Shown piece by piece: positions 10,745 through 23,629 of a stretch of DNA of 64,000 nt. This DNA comes from Amanita rubescens. Lineage: Eukaryota; Basidiomycota; Agaricomycetes; Agaricales; Amanitaceae. The stretch covers positions 186,001-250,000 of the forward strand of contig WION01000011.1 in the NCBI GenBank assembly GCA_015039365.1. Reading direction: 5' to 3'. Position numbers and translations under genes: made by a program. How positions within the stretch are numbered: the stretch's first letter is position 1; each line of letters opens with the position of its first letter. A model generated the notes under the pieces. It did not search any database. It was not told the origin of the DNA and saw only the letters and a list, made by a program, of their open reading frames with translations.

Positions 10745-11640
10745 TTATACTCCTAGCGAGCCTGAAAGCTTCAGACGAGCAAGAAGCAAAGGCTGATGCT
10801 GGGATTGTTTCGAGGAAGCGTTTCCTGCTCTGAGTATTCTAGATATCATGTTAGTTGTGTCCTTTAGCGTGTCGAGAAACTGGACGCAGGGCCTCTCCGT
10901 ATAGAGAACCTGAATGCCAGGTTCCGAATCTGACTGGCGATCAGCCACCGCGATGTTGGGCAGTCGCATTTGGCTCTGGGATACCGTTAAAATGGAGCGG
11001 AAAGTGTCACATGTCACATGATGGTACGTTTGGCGTGTCGTTTCAGTTCGACCGTCACTTCGACGCCTTCTCCTCAATTCGGCCGGTCTCGTTAACCACG
11101 ACTTGGACAAGTTGCTGCGGGTGGCAGTTAGGAAACGAGGAGATACCTGTTTCGGCAGCTTCTGGTGCTACTTCGCAAGTGGAGCATTGGAAAACATTGA
11201 AAACCCTCCCATCGCACCTTCATACACAGGCCTGGGCTTGTCTTCGACAGAACTGCCGAGTAACCACTGGTCCACCCTACTATAGCTAAATCCAACAACA
11301 TGCTTCCACGAAATAGAGCAACGATGGTTGTCGTATGACCCACACGAGATACACTCTCGCTCTGGTTCGTTCCATCTTTCAGTGATGGATACGTGAACCT
11401 TGAGGGGAATCAATCAGGGTTTCTGATGCTATGCACTTCGTTGAGTGCAGACTCGTATCGGCAAAGATCGATGACCTCCACACGAAACATTGAACATCGA
11501 AATGAACTCGTTTGCCAGGTTTCTACTCGAGTATTCACGTTATGGAGCAATGGAAGGTCGTTTTGTGGCGGTCCCTCAACATCAACTGTTTCCATAAAAT
11601 CGGATGGAACATTGTTACCGCAGTCGTCATCTATCTGATG
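10745..11640 (-). CDS. Possible multi-exon hypothetical gene
   Basis: Several minus-strand frames in tandem read like protein and could be exons of one gene: about 11595-11410 (DFMETVDVEGPPQND, then VETWQTSSFRCSMFRVEVID), 11413-11168 (ITERWNEPERECISCGSYDN) and 11110-10745 (ending LLLARLKLSGSLGV). I could not fix the splice sites or start and recognise no domain. The plus-strand frames here look like shadows. Reported only as probable coding sequence of unknown function. Confidence 0.3.
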
Positions 11641-11796
11641 GATTGCACGCGCCCGGCAACAAACGTATAAAATCTGCTATCTCCGTGCTATACCCTCGAG
11701 CTGGCCTCCGTTACTGCACCATTCAAACAGCAGAGTTTTTTCTTCACTCGTCTTTTTCATTCTCAATCAAAAACGTTGCCTATCGCGTTCTCAAAC

Positions 11797-12419
11797 ATGT
11801 TGTTCTCGTGCGCGCTGCTTTTCTTCCTATTTACCACTTTCGCGGTTGCGGCTCCAACTGCGAAGCTACAAAAAAGGATGCCCGCATCTGGTTTGCTAGA
11901 TTTTCAAGAGCACATGAAGTTTTTAACGGACGCGGGTGGTGTGTGGGTCCGAGAGGTCAGCAGATTCTCTTTTAACAGGAGACGGAGAATCCGCATTTAT
12001 CGCACATTTCGCAGTCTGGTAACCTCAAGGGGGGGATAGAACAACTCACGTTCAGCGGAGCGCCTGATATGCATTCTCGGGGCCACGATGTATTACTAAT
12101 GGTTGACGTACATCCAGCCAATTATATCACCCGACTTGGATACCGGGGTAAAATTCGTTGGAAACAAATTCTTCCCGCCCAGGTACAACTCCCTCTTATA
12201 TGGAAACGAGAAACAACGGTCAGCATATCGCAATTTGTAGATGTACGCGTCTCTTACATACTAACGTTGGACTTCATACAGGGTAGTAAGATCCAAATTG
12301 TCGAACAGGCTACGGTTATGAATATACCAGCTACGGGAGGAACAGGAAACCCCGGACCACTTCACTACCGTTCCTATTTTTTCAAAATCCTAGAAAAGGG
12401 GACGACGTCGGAAGGTTAA
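11797..12419 (+). CDS. Putative small secreted protein, gene model uncertain
   Basis: ATG at 11797 opens a classic signal peptide (MLFSCALLFFLFTTFAVAAP) followed by a dibasic KR site about seven residues on, suggesting secretion and Kex2-like processing. Downstream, coding-like fragments lie in different frames separated by short GT...AG segments: DGESAFIAHFAVW near 11985-12020, DTGVKFVGNKFFPPRYNSLL near 12135-12200, and a final piece ending at TAA 12417-12419. Introns of about 28-45 nt would be needed to join them, so the exact structure is unresolved and the locus may be partly broken. I do not recognise the family. Signal peptide confidence is good; the rest is weak. Confidence 0.4.
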
Positions 12420-12540
12420 AGTGCAAAGGACAGTACGGTGGGGGGGACAAGAGTGCACACTTAGCATAGCGTACACTTTTTGTCGGCGTTATTGCGCTCG
12501 TGGTGGGAGTGATCCACCTGCCGGCCAGGCGGAATAATAC

Positions 12541-13281
12541 TATGAATTGGAATTTCCGAGGCCGAAACGAGGTGTATACTTCGGTTTTATGTTGAAGAGG
12601 GGTCGCGGTGACACTAGGCCACACAAACAGAGTACAACAACCACAGCGGGCAGTGCTGCTCGAACACGATGGTTGGCAAGACGCTTTCCTTGTCAAAAGA
12701 ATCTTTCTCGCTCAGTTGGAGCGCTGCAAAAAGCGCTCTGTTACGGTCAAATACACGCGCTCGCACGAGGATTTGCGGCCCCGGTGAACATTCAACGGGA
12801 GGATAACGATGTGAACGAAACGCAAGCAGGACTTAAAGCCAAAGATGCCGTGGTGGACCTCCTTAGAATCGATAGAGCGCATGCCAACGCACCTCGGTTG
12901 TTCGACCTGCCACCTGATCCCATTGTGAAGCTAAGAAAGTCGTTTTCTGTGTTTGCTGCGATCAAACGATAATGAGAAACAGGGTCAGTTCCAAGCCGTG
13001 TGGTATGAATTCTCATGAACTTGCGCGTGTCGACGCTCCATTGCGACCATCATCAAGATTCAAAGGAATTTTACATGATTTGTTTATCATCCATCCCCGA
13101 AGATTCGCCCCTCAGGCAGGAACATGCCGACCTGTTCGGGGAACTGCGGGCATTACATAACGTTTGTTTGAAGATTGGAGTAATTTCTGGGATGGGGCAG
13201 AGCCTACACTTGATACGGCTTTTACAATCGCTAGTTGAAAAGGGATTAAGTTATCCACCAGAGATGGAAAAGCGTAGCTAG
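12541..13281 (+). CDS. Possible hypothetical gene just upstream of CHK1
   Basis: Protein-like frames occur on the plus strand at about 12640-12785 (LEHDGWQDAFLVKRIFLAQL), 12835-12972 (AKDAVVDLLRIDRAHANAPR) and 13090-13281 (SSIPEDSPLRQEHADLFGEL, ending TAG). GT...AG segments between them could be introns, but phases do not join cleanly in my reading. No family is recognised. It ends 71 bp before the CHK1 start codon, so if real it is tightly spaced with CHK1. Confidence 0.3.
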
Positions 13282-13352
13282 ATGCACAAAAGTTAGTTTG
13301 TCGTGATTGATTCCGAAATGTCCGGCGCGTCACTCCTTTGTCACAGCCCATC

Positions 13353-15363
<2,011 letters not shown>

Positions 15364-15469
15364 GTTGGTTATGAAATAGGTCAAATGCACGGTGGAGAGC
15401 TGTACGACTCGTTTCGTTGCATGCGGATGCGAATTCAAATTTTAAAGGCAACGAGGTTGTTTTCCAGAA

Positions 15470-15875
15470 TTCATCACAGCGATTCGTAAAGAATATAATG
15501 AGGAAAGCTGCCGTTATCCCATTTCTTCTTGATGCGTAATGTTTGGCACGAGGCATCGCCTGATCTGATGGCTGTTGTACGGGTTCGTGGGTTTCGCAGG
15601 CGAGGTCTCGTCTTCGTTGATAGACAATTGGGCTAAGTAATCCATAGGCACGCGACATTCTATCCTGATTGTCCTATCAAATTCTGCATTCGTGTCAAAG
15701 TCACCTTGAGGAAAAACGTCCAGGAGTGTAAGCGCCATGATATCTCCCAACCGAGAGAAAACCTAAACCGGGATGCTTTTTGGCTGCTTTTTGCAACGAA
15801 TCATGAGGCAGTTTGGCAAGAGTGTCTCTAGCACTCTAATCGGGACCCTTGCTAAGGTTCAACTTCCAAGAGTGT
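15470..15875 (-). pseudogene. Broken partial copy of the left-edge hypothetical gene
   Basis: The minus-strand reading VPIRVLETLLPN, then an in-frame stop, then VFSRLGDIMALTLLDV aligns with VPIKVLEKLPDD and IFSRMRDAMVLTLPDD of the gene at 1-1534. The copy keeps only the C-terminal part, has at least two in-frame stops (one just before VFSR, one upstream near TLARV), and runs to a terminal stop at about 15514. It lies about 100 bp past the CHK1 stop on the opposite strand. It shows that the left-edge family has a dispersed, decaying member. Confidence 0.6.
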
Positions 15876-17098
15876 ATTGGCCATTGCGCGCGGGTGGATT
15901 TGACTTACAGGAAAGAGGCAGTGTTGGATTGCGATCGCCTCGTGTGAAATGTGTCGTCCGTACATCATTGATAAGTGTCTAAAATTCGGTTAATGTTGAC
16001 CGGACCAGGGACTGAACCGCCATGTCGGTCACCACTCACCGTGATGCTATTTTCACGGCAACCATAGAACTTGCCTGAATGGCAATCTGCTCGGCAGTCC
16101 GTAACATGAACAGTTTTAGTGGCCTCATTCGAGCGGAGGCAAATTATTTTGGTGCAGCTTTCGAGCACGCCGCGGCCTGGCACGAGACAACCGGCCCGAA
16201 ATCTGCAAACGTGATTAGTTTTGCGTCGATAAATGACACATTGCCCGCATTCTCTGGTACTGCACGTGCAGATCCTCCAGTAGGCTAGGCAGCGTTTGGA
16301 TAGATGAATGTATGGATGTAATCGCCTCGTGTTCGGGTCTGAGACAGCCTATGTCATATTGGTACTAGTTAGTCGGAACCGACTTCACCATCAGGTAAGT
16401 AATCACCCGAAATCAATGATTTGATAGATAGAAGCATCGATTCGGCGATGTATAAAGACCGCGACTCTGTTTAGCTTGCCGAGTGAAGCCATATCAATAA
16501 TCGGTTCGTTCAATCTCTACTAGTCGCTAGCATCATGGGGCTCGAACGGTCAATACTTAATCATGATAAAGCGGTGCAGGACTGTGCTGTGTCGGACTAA
16601 GACTCAGAGTTGGGGATATGAGCAGCAATTCGCGATGAAGGACAGAAATGGTGAGCGGAATGACATCGAACAGCATCGAACCCGTCCGGCCCGATGATCG
16701 TCAGCATGTGATTCAAAGTCCGCGTTGTTGACTTCAATTACGTGACTGCGCTGACTCCGACGGCATCGCGGCAAACGGCAAGTTTTTAAGGCCTCGGAGG
16801 CGGTCGTCTCTCAAAGTATAATTGCGTTCGGGAAGGGCCAGTCGACCTAGCCCTACAATGAAAATGAATAGTTCAATAAACTGTGCCAGGCGATATAGCA
16901 GTTCGAGGTAAAGAACGATTCGGGATGGAGAGCGTGATTGGCGATAAATAAACGGGACCCAGATGACAAGGGCTTATGAAAATGATTGCGAAATCTACCG
17001 TTCCGACAGCATAGGGGCATACGCACTAGACAAACTCTTCGGCTTTCGCCGGCCGTCCTTGTCCAGACCTATGACGAACGTTAGTTTTAACTCCCATT
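15876..17098. other. Intergenic stretch with one copy of a 200-bp repeat
   Basis: No supported gene. Short open frames at 16079-16288 and 16963-17223 lack domains; the latter is antisense to the kinase-like gene. A copy of a dispersed repeat lies at about 16560-16800. Confidence 0.35.
16560..16800 (+). repeat. Direct repeat, copy 1
   Basis: About 200 bp shared with 18843-19060 in the same orientation. Shared landmarks include GATAAAGCGGTGCAGGACTG, AAATGGTGAGCGGAATGACA and TGACTCCGACGGCATCGCGG. Scattered substitutions and small indels separate the copies. No coding or transposon signature is visible. Confidence 0.75.
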
Positions 17099-18008
17099 TC
17101 AAGCGCAAGTCGTCGCACCGAGTTTCGGGTTGGATGCCATCCATAGACAATAAGAGACTCTGGCCATCGAGTCCAAATTGGAGTTATCTGGCCAACGCAG
17201 GATATTGGCGACAGAGGCGATGAAGCTACCATCTCCACCTGATCCCATGGTGTACTTTGCAAATGATAGTGGCAATCGCCCTATCGCGCCAAAGTCCAAC
17301 AGGACCGTGTTGCCACACTCGTCGACGCCGAAGTTGCTGATGTGCATGTCGGACTGAGTGAAAATCAATGGGTCATTGATAATTACGATCGGTTTCGCTG
17401 GGTTCCTAGCTAACTTCGAGAGAAGCTTGCGGCCCTGGCCAAATGAAATGTTGTCGGATGACGGATATTCGAAAAAAATAATATAAGCAGCGACTTACTT
17501 CATTCATATAACGCTCCAAGGCATCGATACTTGAAAAAGCCAGAGGTGCTTTATGGTCCTTGAAGAACCTATGACGAATGAGACCACCCCCTATTGGACC
17601 CACCGCATCTTTGGAAGGACCCATTACATCTTCGGGAGGAGCTGGAACCCTCGAGAGCCAATCGAGAGCCCATGCTGCCCTCTCAGCGAGGTTTGTAATA
17701 AGGGGGGAATGAGTAAGTTCGATGTATTCCATTACGAGGAATGCTTCCACTTGGGCATCGAAGTAGTGTAGAGCCTGGGGAATGCGTGGCCCATTCCTGT
17801 GACGCATGGCATAGTCGTAGATGTACGACTGCGTCAAGAATTCAGGCCAAAGAGCCTTGGGGTGGTCGAACTTGATGAAGTATTTTGATTTCTTTGATTC
17901 GATTGTCACGCAGGCGCGGTAACCAACGTCCCGCCAGTGATTCTGCTTGTGTTCTGCACAAGTTACGATGATATCGGCCTCAAAAGCGGCTAGTTCGGCG
18001 TCCGTCAT
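17099..18008 (-). CDS. Protein-kinase-like (aminoglycoside-phosphotransferase-type fold) protein
   Basis: Two exons on the minus strand, 18008-17499 and 17434-17099, joined in phase 0 (YMNE then GRKLL). The product is about 281 residues. N-terminal region: KKSKYFIKFDHP could supply the nucleotide-binding lysine strand, and VEAFLVMEYIEL resembles a hinge. C-terminal region: FTQSDMHISNFGVDECGN matches the Brenner-type catalytic loop (D..H..N), and VLLDFGAIGRLP supplies the metal-binding DFG. Families like this are abundant in Agaricomycetes and mostly uncharacterised. The catalytic aspartate, asparagine and DFG are present, so activity is possible, but the substrate is unknown. It lies between two copies of a 200-bp direct repeat. 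Upstream exons may exist, because the 18.0-18.6 kb region carries duplicated short segments with donor and acceptor sites. Confidence 0.7.
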
Positions 18009-18149
18009 CCCAAGAAGCCCTGGACGATGCTATATAAGAAAGCGTAAGGAGAGAAAATAATATGTACCAGTAGGACTTGGTATCCAAGGAAAGCATGGCG
18101 CCATAACTTGGATAAAGGTGGGTAAGTAAAGGTAGGAGTGACAATGGGT

Positions 18150-18640
18150 GGTAGAAGATCACGGGAGAAGCTTGGTCGAACGAGATAGGTGAAGATTAAG
18201 ACGCCGTAGACGAAGACACTTGCACGAGCATAAGGAAGAGGTAGGATGATATATATGAATACAAACATTGGAGGCGAAGTCAAAGACTTTGTTGATGTTC
18301 TGCAGGAAAATGTTTAAGAAAGGCAGGGAAGGACGATAAAACGATACATACAAGTGGACTGGGTCGACACCAAATTATAGCGTATTGCTTTGGGAGATGG
18401 TATGTAAATAAAGGCAGGAAGAATACTGAAAGAATAATACGTACTGGACGCTTACAACAGAAGCTTGGTCAAAGGAGACAAAGGAGTTCAACGCCCTAGG
18501 CGAAGACACTGAATGAAGGTAAGGAAGAGCGGTAGGAGGATACTCACGATTGATATGGGTCACGATGTCCTGTGAGGATAAGGAAGAACGCCTAAGGAAA
18601 GCGTGAAACGAGTTGCGAGACATCTGTGACATAGGTGCTC
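18150..18640 (-). repeat. Diverged tandem duplication upstream of the kinase-like gene
   Basis: Segments near 18160-18260 and 18455-18550 share AGAAGCTTGGTC, a CGAAGACACT block and a GTAGGATGATA/GTAGGAGGATA tail, about 290 bp apart. On the minus strand both include a potential exon ending in SFDQAS next to a splice-like site. The duplication may be of a 5' exon of the kinase-like gene or of a vanished gene. No clean gene model could be built. Confidence 0.45.
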
Positions 18641-18842
18641 ATGGCCAAGAATAGGTCGAGTCTTCCGCAGGTCTGTAGAGCGTAGTACTAGCCCTCAGAA
18701 CACTCGTGCTATAGAGCTCCGATACACTAGAATAATACCAAAATCGTATGATCTCCAGCTTTCTCACCGTCCTCCACACACCTCCGCTTTCAAGTGGCAG
18801 GAATCTTCATTTCGCAAGCTTCTCAGACGCAATCGTAGGTCG

Positions 18843-19060
18843 ATAAAGCGGTGCAGGACTGTGATGTCGGGCTAAGACTCAGAATTCAATGGACAGAGCC
18901 ACACAGAAATGGTGAGCGGAATGACATCGAACCCGTCCGGGCCGATGATAGTCAGCATGTGATTCAAAGTCCGCGTTGTTGACCTCGATTACGTAACTAC
19001 GTTGACTCCGACGGCATCGCGGCAAGTTTCTAAGCGGAGGCCTCGGAGCGCTGCAATTGT
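18843..19060 (+). repeat. Direct repeat, copy 2
   Basis: Second copy of the 200-bp repeat at 16560-16800, same orientation, about 2.3 kb away, with the kinase-like gene between the copies. Confidence 0.75.
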
Positions 19061-19306
19061 ATAGCTCAAGGTTTCTGCCGAGCGGCATTCATTCAGTTCT
19101 GGGTTTATCGACCGCATTACACTCATTTTGGCAGATTCGCACGCAGCCCTGACGGTGGACATAGAACGCGATAAAATAAGAAGCACGCTCAACGGCGATT
19201 CGACGCCGTCCGTCCACGACTTTGCCCTGGTGCCTCAAGTTACAAAACTTCCTTCCACCCTGTCATCACACTAATATCCTCTAATCCGCTCCATCGCCCG
19301 GAAACT

Positions 19307-20017
19307 ATGCACCCCATCATCTTCATCGCTCGTTCGCTCGTCGTGTGCACCTTCTTTGCCCTTCAAACAGGCAAGTGTCACGTCACTCCTTTTTTCTCCT
19401 TGTTTCGACTAAACGCGTAAACGAAATATTTTCAGACGCCTATTTCTCGTTCTCGCAACCCAATCCCAGTACTAAATGGCAAAATAATGGTCTTAACCAG
19501 ATCAGCTGGACGCAGGGGAAATTAGATGGCGTCAATAGTTTTGATATCGAGTTTACGCGAATAAGCGTGGCAGGCAATTGGCCAGTTGCCAAGGGAGGTG
19601 AGTACACATCCTTTCTCTCTCTCTCTCTATTCTTGTACCGACTTCGCGTTTTTCTTAGTGTCGCATACACAAACATCGCTCAATATCATGGTTGAAAACC
19701 TCCCATCAGGAGACGACTATTTTGTCCTCTTTCTCAATACAACAGGTGGCATCGTTTACGCCGTATCTCCCCGGTTTACCGTCCTCGCCCCATCCAATTC
19801 CTCCGCTTCCACACCAAAATCAAACGGCTCTCCCACTATCACAGTAAGCAGCACCCCAAACCCGACTCAACAGTTCGCAACCACGTTCCCCGCCGGGATT
19901 AGCACCTCACGCGCGTTACCTATGATCAACAGGGACCGATGGCATATGCAAGCAGCGGCCGTAGGCACAGCAGTCGTAACTTCCTTCATTGGAGTGCTAT
20001 GGACACTATTGCTATAA
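19307..20017 (+). CDS. Kre9/KNH-like GPI-anchored cell-surface protein
   Basis: Exons 19307-19370, 19436-19597 and 19659-20017. A signal peptide (MHPIIFIARSLVVCTFFALQ) is followed by the Ig-like KNH-type domain: FSFSQPNPSTKWQNNGLNQ, ISWTQGKLDGVNSFDIEF, SLNIMVENLPSGDDYFVLF and IVYAVSPRFTVL. A serine/threonine/proline-rich stalk then leads to a C-terminal hydrophobic tail (AAAVGTAVVTSFIGVLWTLL) ending the protein, as in GPI-anchored wall proteins. The family is linked to beta-1,6-glucan and cell-wall organisation; a wall or plasma-membrane location is inferred from the signal and tail. Intron 1 uses a GC donor (GCAAGT). The model is intact and the start is the only ATG before the signal peptide. 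Confidence 0.82.
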
Positions 20018-20526
20018 CACCCGTACGCGTGAGGCTTTCCCAATACGGTCAACCATGCTTCCTTTCTTGGCGATGCTGGCGCATCTTATCTATGAACTCT
20101 CCAACCCTTTCCGCTCCTTTCCCCTCTATACCAACAGGGACATACTATGACCACCCACAGAGTATACCAACGCATACATATACATGCATTACATGGACAT
20201 GATATCCATCCTTGCAGACGGACTTACGTATATAATCATTAATCGAGAAAATAGGAACAAGTACGATTAGAGCATGAGGTCGTTGGGAGGCCTTTTTTTC
20301 TTGTTTTGTTTTTGTCGAGTCACTTATCTTGTCTTTGTTTTTTTTTTTTTTTTGGGTCTTCATGTAAGTAGAAGTAGTGTACAAGATAGCCTTAGCTGTT
20401 ACATACTAGAAGTTAATCGTCTATTGACGATTTTATTTGTCAATCTACCTGACTCGTTCACAAATAAGGTTTGTACTTCCCTTCTCCGACGGCAAAAGAA
20501 GCACTTGAAGAAGCACCTGATTTAAG
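20018..20526. other. Intergenic stretch with a poly-T run
   Basis: Downstream region of the KNH-like gene. It contains a T-tract at about 20338-20354. No gene is supported, and no target-site duplication or element was recognised around the tract. Confidence 0.4.
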
Positions 20527-21260
20527 AATGGGGTAAAAGCCTGAGAAGGCCTGGACGAGGCGATGCTCTTTTTTCGGGTTGTTATCTCCCCGGGCCGACC
20601 CTGTCATCACATGGAGTCTAGCCACTTTTACGATCAACGATAGTGAGCCCACCAAACATTGTTAGAAACCCGGTCGGTAAGCCTCGATTGCTTATCTTGC
20701 CTTTTTTCGGTTTGTCCAAATTTGTCCGTCTAGACTCGTCACTCTTAGGGAACGCTCTCCGAGTCGAAAAAGTTTTCACCGATTTCTATCAGTTTGTCAG
20801 TATATTCAATTGTGATGCGAAACACGGAAAAAGTCAGATCTGCTATCAGGGCTGGCGGGGACATTCGCAGGGGGAACCGTCGTTAACGCGCCTTTTTTTG
20901 GATAAAGTGCGTACGTGAGTTGGTTTATCGCTCAAGGTTAAATGCTTTTTTAGGCATATGGCAGGTGCGAAAAAAAAGACGGTTCTTCGTAGATGATGAC
21001 ATCCGCAAAAAGTCCAGAATTCGCGTCTCGTCGTTTGCGTCCCTCTACTATGATCCCCTTAAAAACGTGTCCAGATCTACCAACGCTCAAGGTGTGCCAA
21101 GTTGGGCTTTACGAGGAACTAGGAGCGCTGCGGTTGTATGACAAGAATGACGCTTCATCTCGTCACTCCCGGACACCTCGCCGTCATGCGACACATTTTG
21201 GTACTGTCGACGGCCTCGCAGGCTCGTGTTCGAGAGAATGGAGCAGGATGCTTTGAACGG
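20527..21260 (+). pseudogene. Decayed, internally deleted copy of a NACHT-ankyrin gene
   Basis: Clear nucleotide similarity to the NACHT-ankyrin gene at 30239-33456, beginning in its 5' leader (GACGAGGCGATGCTC) and continuing through the first intron (GTAAGCCTC...TTGCTTATC) and exon 2 (TTCACCGATTTCTATC, AATTGTGATGCGAAACAC). After about 20960 it jumps to sequence matching about 31000-32030 (GAGGAACTAGGAGCGCTGC; ACATTTTGGTACTG), so roughly 1 kb including most of the NACHT domain is missing. Small indels and stops pervade the rest. It lies about 750 bp upstream of the HMG-box gene, outside the intact NLR cluster. Confidence 0.8.
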
Positions 21261-22006
21261 AGTTGAAGAGATGGTCGTAGAGGGTAAGACGGGAAGCGAC
21301 CATGGATGTAGGCTTGCAACAAGGGGCGGAAGAGTAGAAGCCTGAGGAGGACAAGCGAAAAGGAGCGCGATCAGGGGGCGACTAGGCGGAGATCGGGGAA
21401 GTGACTTATGACTTCCGTGTCTGCCGTAGGGCGAGCCGACGAGGATCTGGAGAGTGTGCGAGGTGGTCATTGAGGCGTTTTCGGTGTTATGTAGGAAGCA
21501 GACATTGCTTCTGGCGGAGGTCGTTATCGCCGAGAACGAGATTTGAGGAGATTTGGGCGGGGACTGAGGAACGAGAGCCTCCGTATGTGGCACGGTCGAT
21601 TATTGTTCTCATCCTCGGCAAATGCATGAGTGTCGTCGTGCATCACGTCAAAAAAGACCGAATTTATTGGTCTGACTACGGGAGACTAGGCAAATGCGAG
21701 CTGGAGTCAGTTTCGGGGTCTAACATAATTTGAGATAACTTAGACGATGCAACTAGGATCATCCAGTTAATCGAGGTCGATAATCTCAACGTCTCTTTGT
21801 CGTCGTTGCGATGCGACAGGATCCAGAGAATTACTCATGGCGGACACTGGCCTGTCGACCATGGCGGCCATTTTCAAGTGGGCTCCCACCCTGAGTGTCG
21901 CTTGTAAAAATAACTAACCGGTCTTGGGGTCCCGGGTCTCGTGGTACCTAGTGGACTCGGTCATAGGCGCTCATTTCGTTCGGCCTCGAAACCTTCAACC
22001 AGTCCA
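21261..22006. other. Intergenic stretch upstream of the HMG-box gene
   Basis: Open frames on both strands (for example 21087-21593 minus and 21401-21733 plus) have no domain or splice support. Presumed to include the promoter of the gene at 22007. Confidence 0.35.
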
Positions 22007-23527
22007 ATGTCTGTCAGTGGCGACACCATGGACATTTTACTGGATCCATATCCATCCACAACAGAAAACGTCCTTCACTCCGAGCGACACGACGATCCAG
22101 GCCCTCAATCGAGTTCTGACGAAGGAAGCATCGCTTCGTATGTGGACTCCTCGAGTAACGAGGCTGAATATGACGGTGCGCTATCCAGCCAAACGCTGAA
22201 TGCACACGGCACACCGAAGCGACCTACGAATGCTTTCATGATTTCTGCGCGTAAACGTAGGCCTCAAGCCTTCTCCGCCGAAAAACAAGCAATGCGGGAT
22301 CCATATCCATTCACAACCGAAAACGTCGATCACCGCGCCCTTCAATCCGAGCGACACGACGAGCCAGACTCTCAATCGGATTCAGAGGAAGGAAATATCG
22401 CTCCGTATGCGGACTCCTCGAGTAACGAGGCTGAATATGACGGTACTACTGCCATTGACGATTCAGATGCGCTATTCAGCCAAACGCTGCATGCACACGG
22501 CACACCGAAGCGACCTATGAATGCTTTCATAATTTCTGCGCGTAAACGTAGGCCTCAAGCCTTCTCCGCTGAAAAACAAGCAATGCGGGATCCATATCCA
22601 TCCACAACCGAAAACGTCGATCACAACTCCGAGCGACACGACGATCCAGGCTCTCAATCGGGTTCCGACGAAGGAAGTATCGCTCCGTATGTGGATCCCT
22701 CCAATTACGAGGTTGAATATGACGGTACTACGTCACCTAGTGCCATTGCAACCTTAGGCGACTCCGATGCGCTATCCAGCCAAACGCTGAATGCAGATGG
22801 CACACCGAAGCGACCTATGAATGCTTTCATGATTTTTGCGCGTGAACGTAGGCCTCAAGTCTCCGCTGAAAACCAAGCAATGCGCACAGGTGAAATTAGC
22901 AAGATTCTCAGCCACGAGTGGGCAGTCATGCCTCCGGTAAGTTTTTAAATCTTCGTCATCGCCTTAGCATAGCCGTTGACGGATTGACAGGGACAAAAGC
23001 AGGACTATCTCGACCGCGCAAAGCAGTTGAAGGAGATTTTCAACAGCAAATATCCCGATTATATCTACAGGCGACGACCGATGAATTATCGGCTAAATAA
23101 ATCGAAACCCAGGCACGACATGACAGGACTAGTAGACCAAGGCATCACCCCTGAAGCAGTGGAATACTACGGGAGCGCTCATCCTGAGGGTGATGACCGA
23201 CAATATGAAGGCGTTGCAAACATCGCCCATTCGTCTCGCATACAGCACGATTACATTGGGCCAGCGGCGCAGGCAAAATCAAACCCTTACCCTTACGTGA
23301 CTCCCGATTCACCCCATCGACACGAGAGTTCTCATGACCCTCGCATGCATTTTATCAGCCAGCAAGGCGAACGGCTAATAAACAGTTTCCATGCAAAGAG
23401 TTCCGGCTACGATTCCTCGGCTCAGTCCCGGCAAGCGCAGATTTATCCCGCAGACGCTGGTGAAACGCAAGGAAGATGGGAGCCAGAGACGGTGCGTTAT
23501 TGTTGTCGACGTAATTCATCTTTTTAA
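22007..23527 (+). CDS. MATA-type HMG-box DNA-binding protein with repeated half-boxes
   Basis: Two exons, 22007-22936 and 22991-23527, joined in phase 0 inside the HMG box. The full box begins KRPMNAFMIFARERRPQVSA, continues GEISKILSHEWAVMPP and GQKQDYLDRAKQLKEIFN, and ends HPDY/RP-like (SKYPDYIYRRRP), as in SOX/MATA boxes that bind the DNA minor groove. Upstream, the first strand and helix of the box (KRPxNAFxISARKRRPQAFS) occur twice more, each followed by DPYP(S/F)TTENV and an acidic serine-rich linker, with helices 2 and 3 absent. Family members act as mating-type or developmental transcription factors; the role here is unknown. The tail after the box is polar and disordered-looking. ATG 22007 is the first methionine in the frame; the frame extends further upstream without one. 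It ends about 100 bp before the first NLR gene. Confidence 0.82.
22041..22876 (+). repeat. Three in-frame tandem repeats covering linker plus HMG helix 1
   Basis: Units start near 22042, 22297 and 22588, each opening with GATCCATATCCATYCACAAC and ending with the half-box codons. Spacing is about 255 and 290 bp; the extra length in the later units is in the acidic linker. Conservation is high at the DNA level, so the amplification is fairly recent, and all copies stay in frame. Confidence 0.85.
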
Positions 23528-23629
23528 GCCTGAATCTCGAAGGCTTTATATAGGCCACTTTCGTCTCCCAAGCTCAAATCTTATCGCCTATTACCTTTCT
23601 CGAAAAGTCTGGAAATAGAGCTGGAGAAA

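Noticed and set aside
12382..12696. Minus-strand frame of 104 codons rich in serine and cysteine
   Set aside because: No domain, and it overlaps plus-strand protein-like frames; composition is typical of an antisense shadow.
17026..17771. Plus-strand frames over the kinase-like gene
   Set aside because: Shadows of the minus-strand coding frames, without domains or ATG contexts.
20338..20354. Poly-T run as the tail of a retroposon
   Set aside because: No target duplication or coding remnant was found next to it, unlike the tract at 58398.
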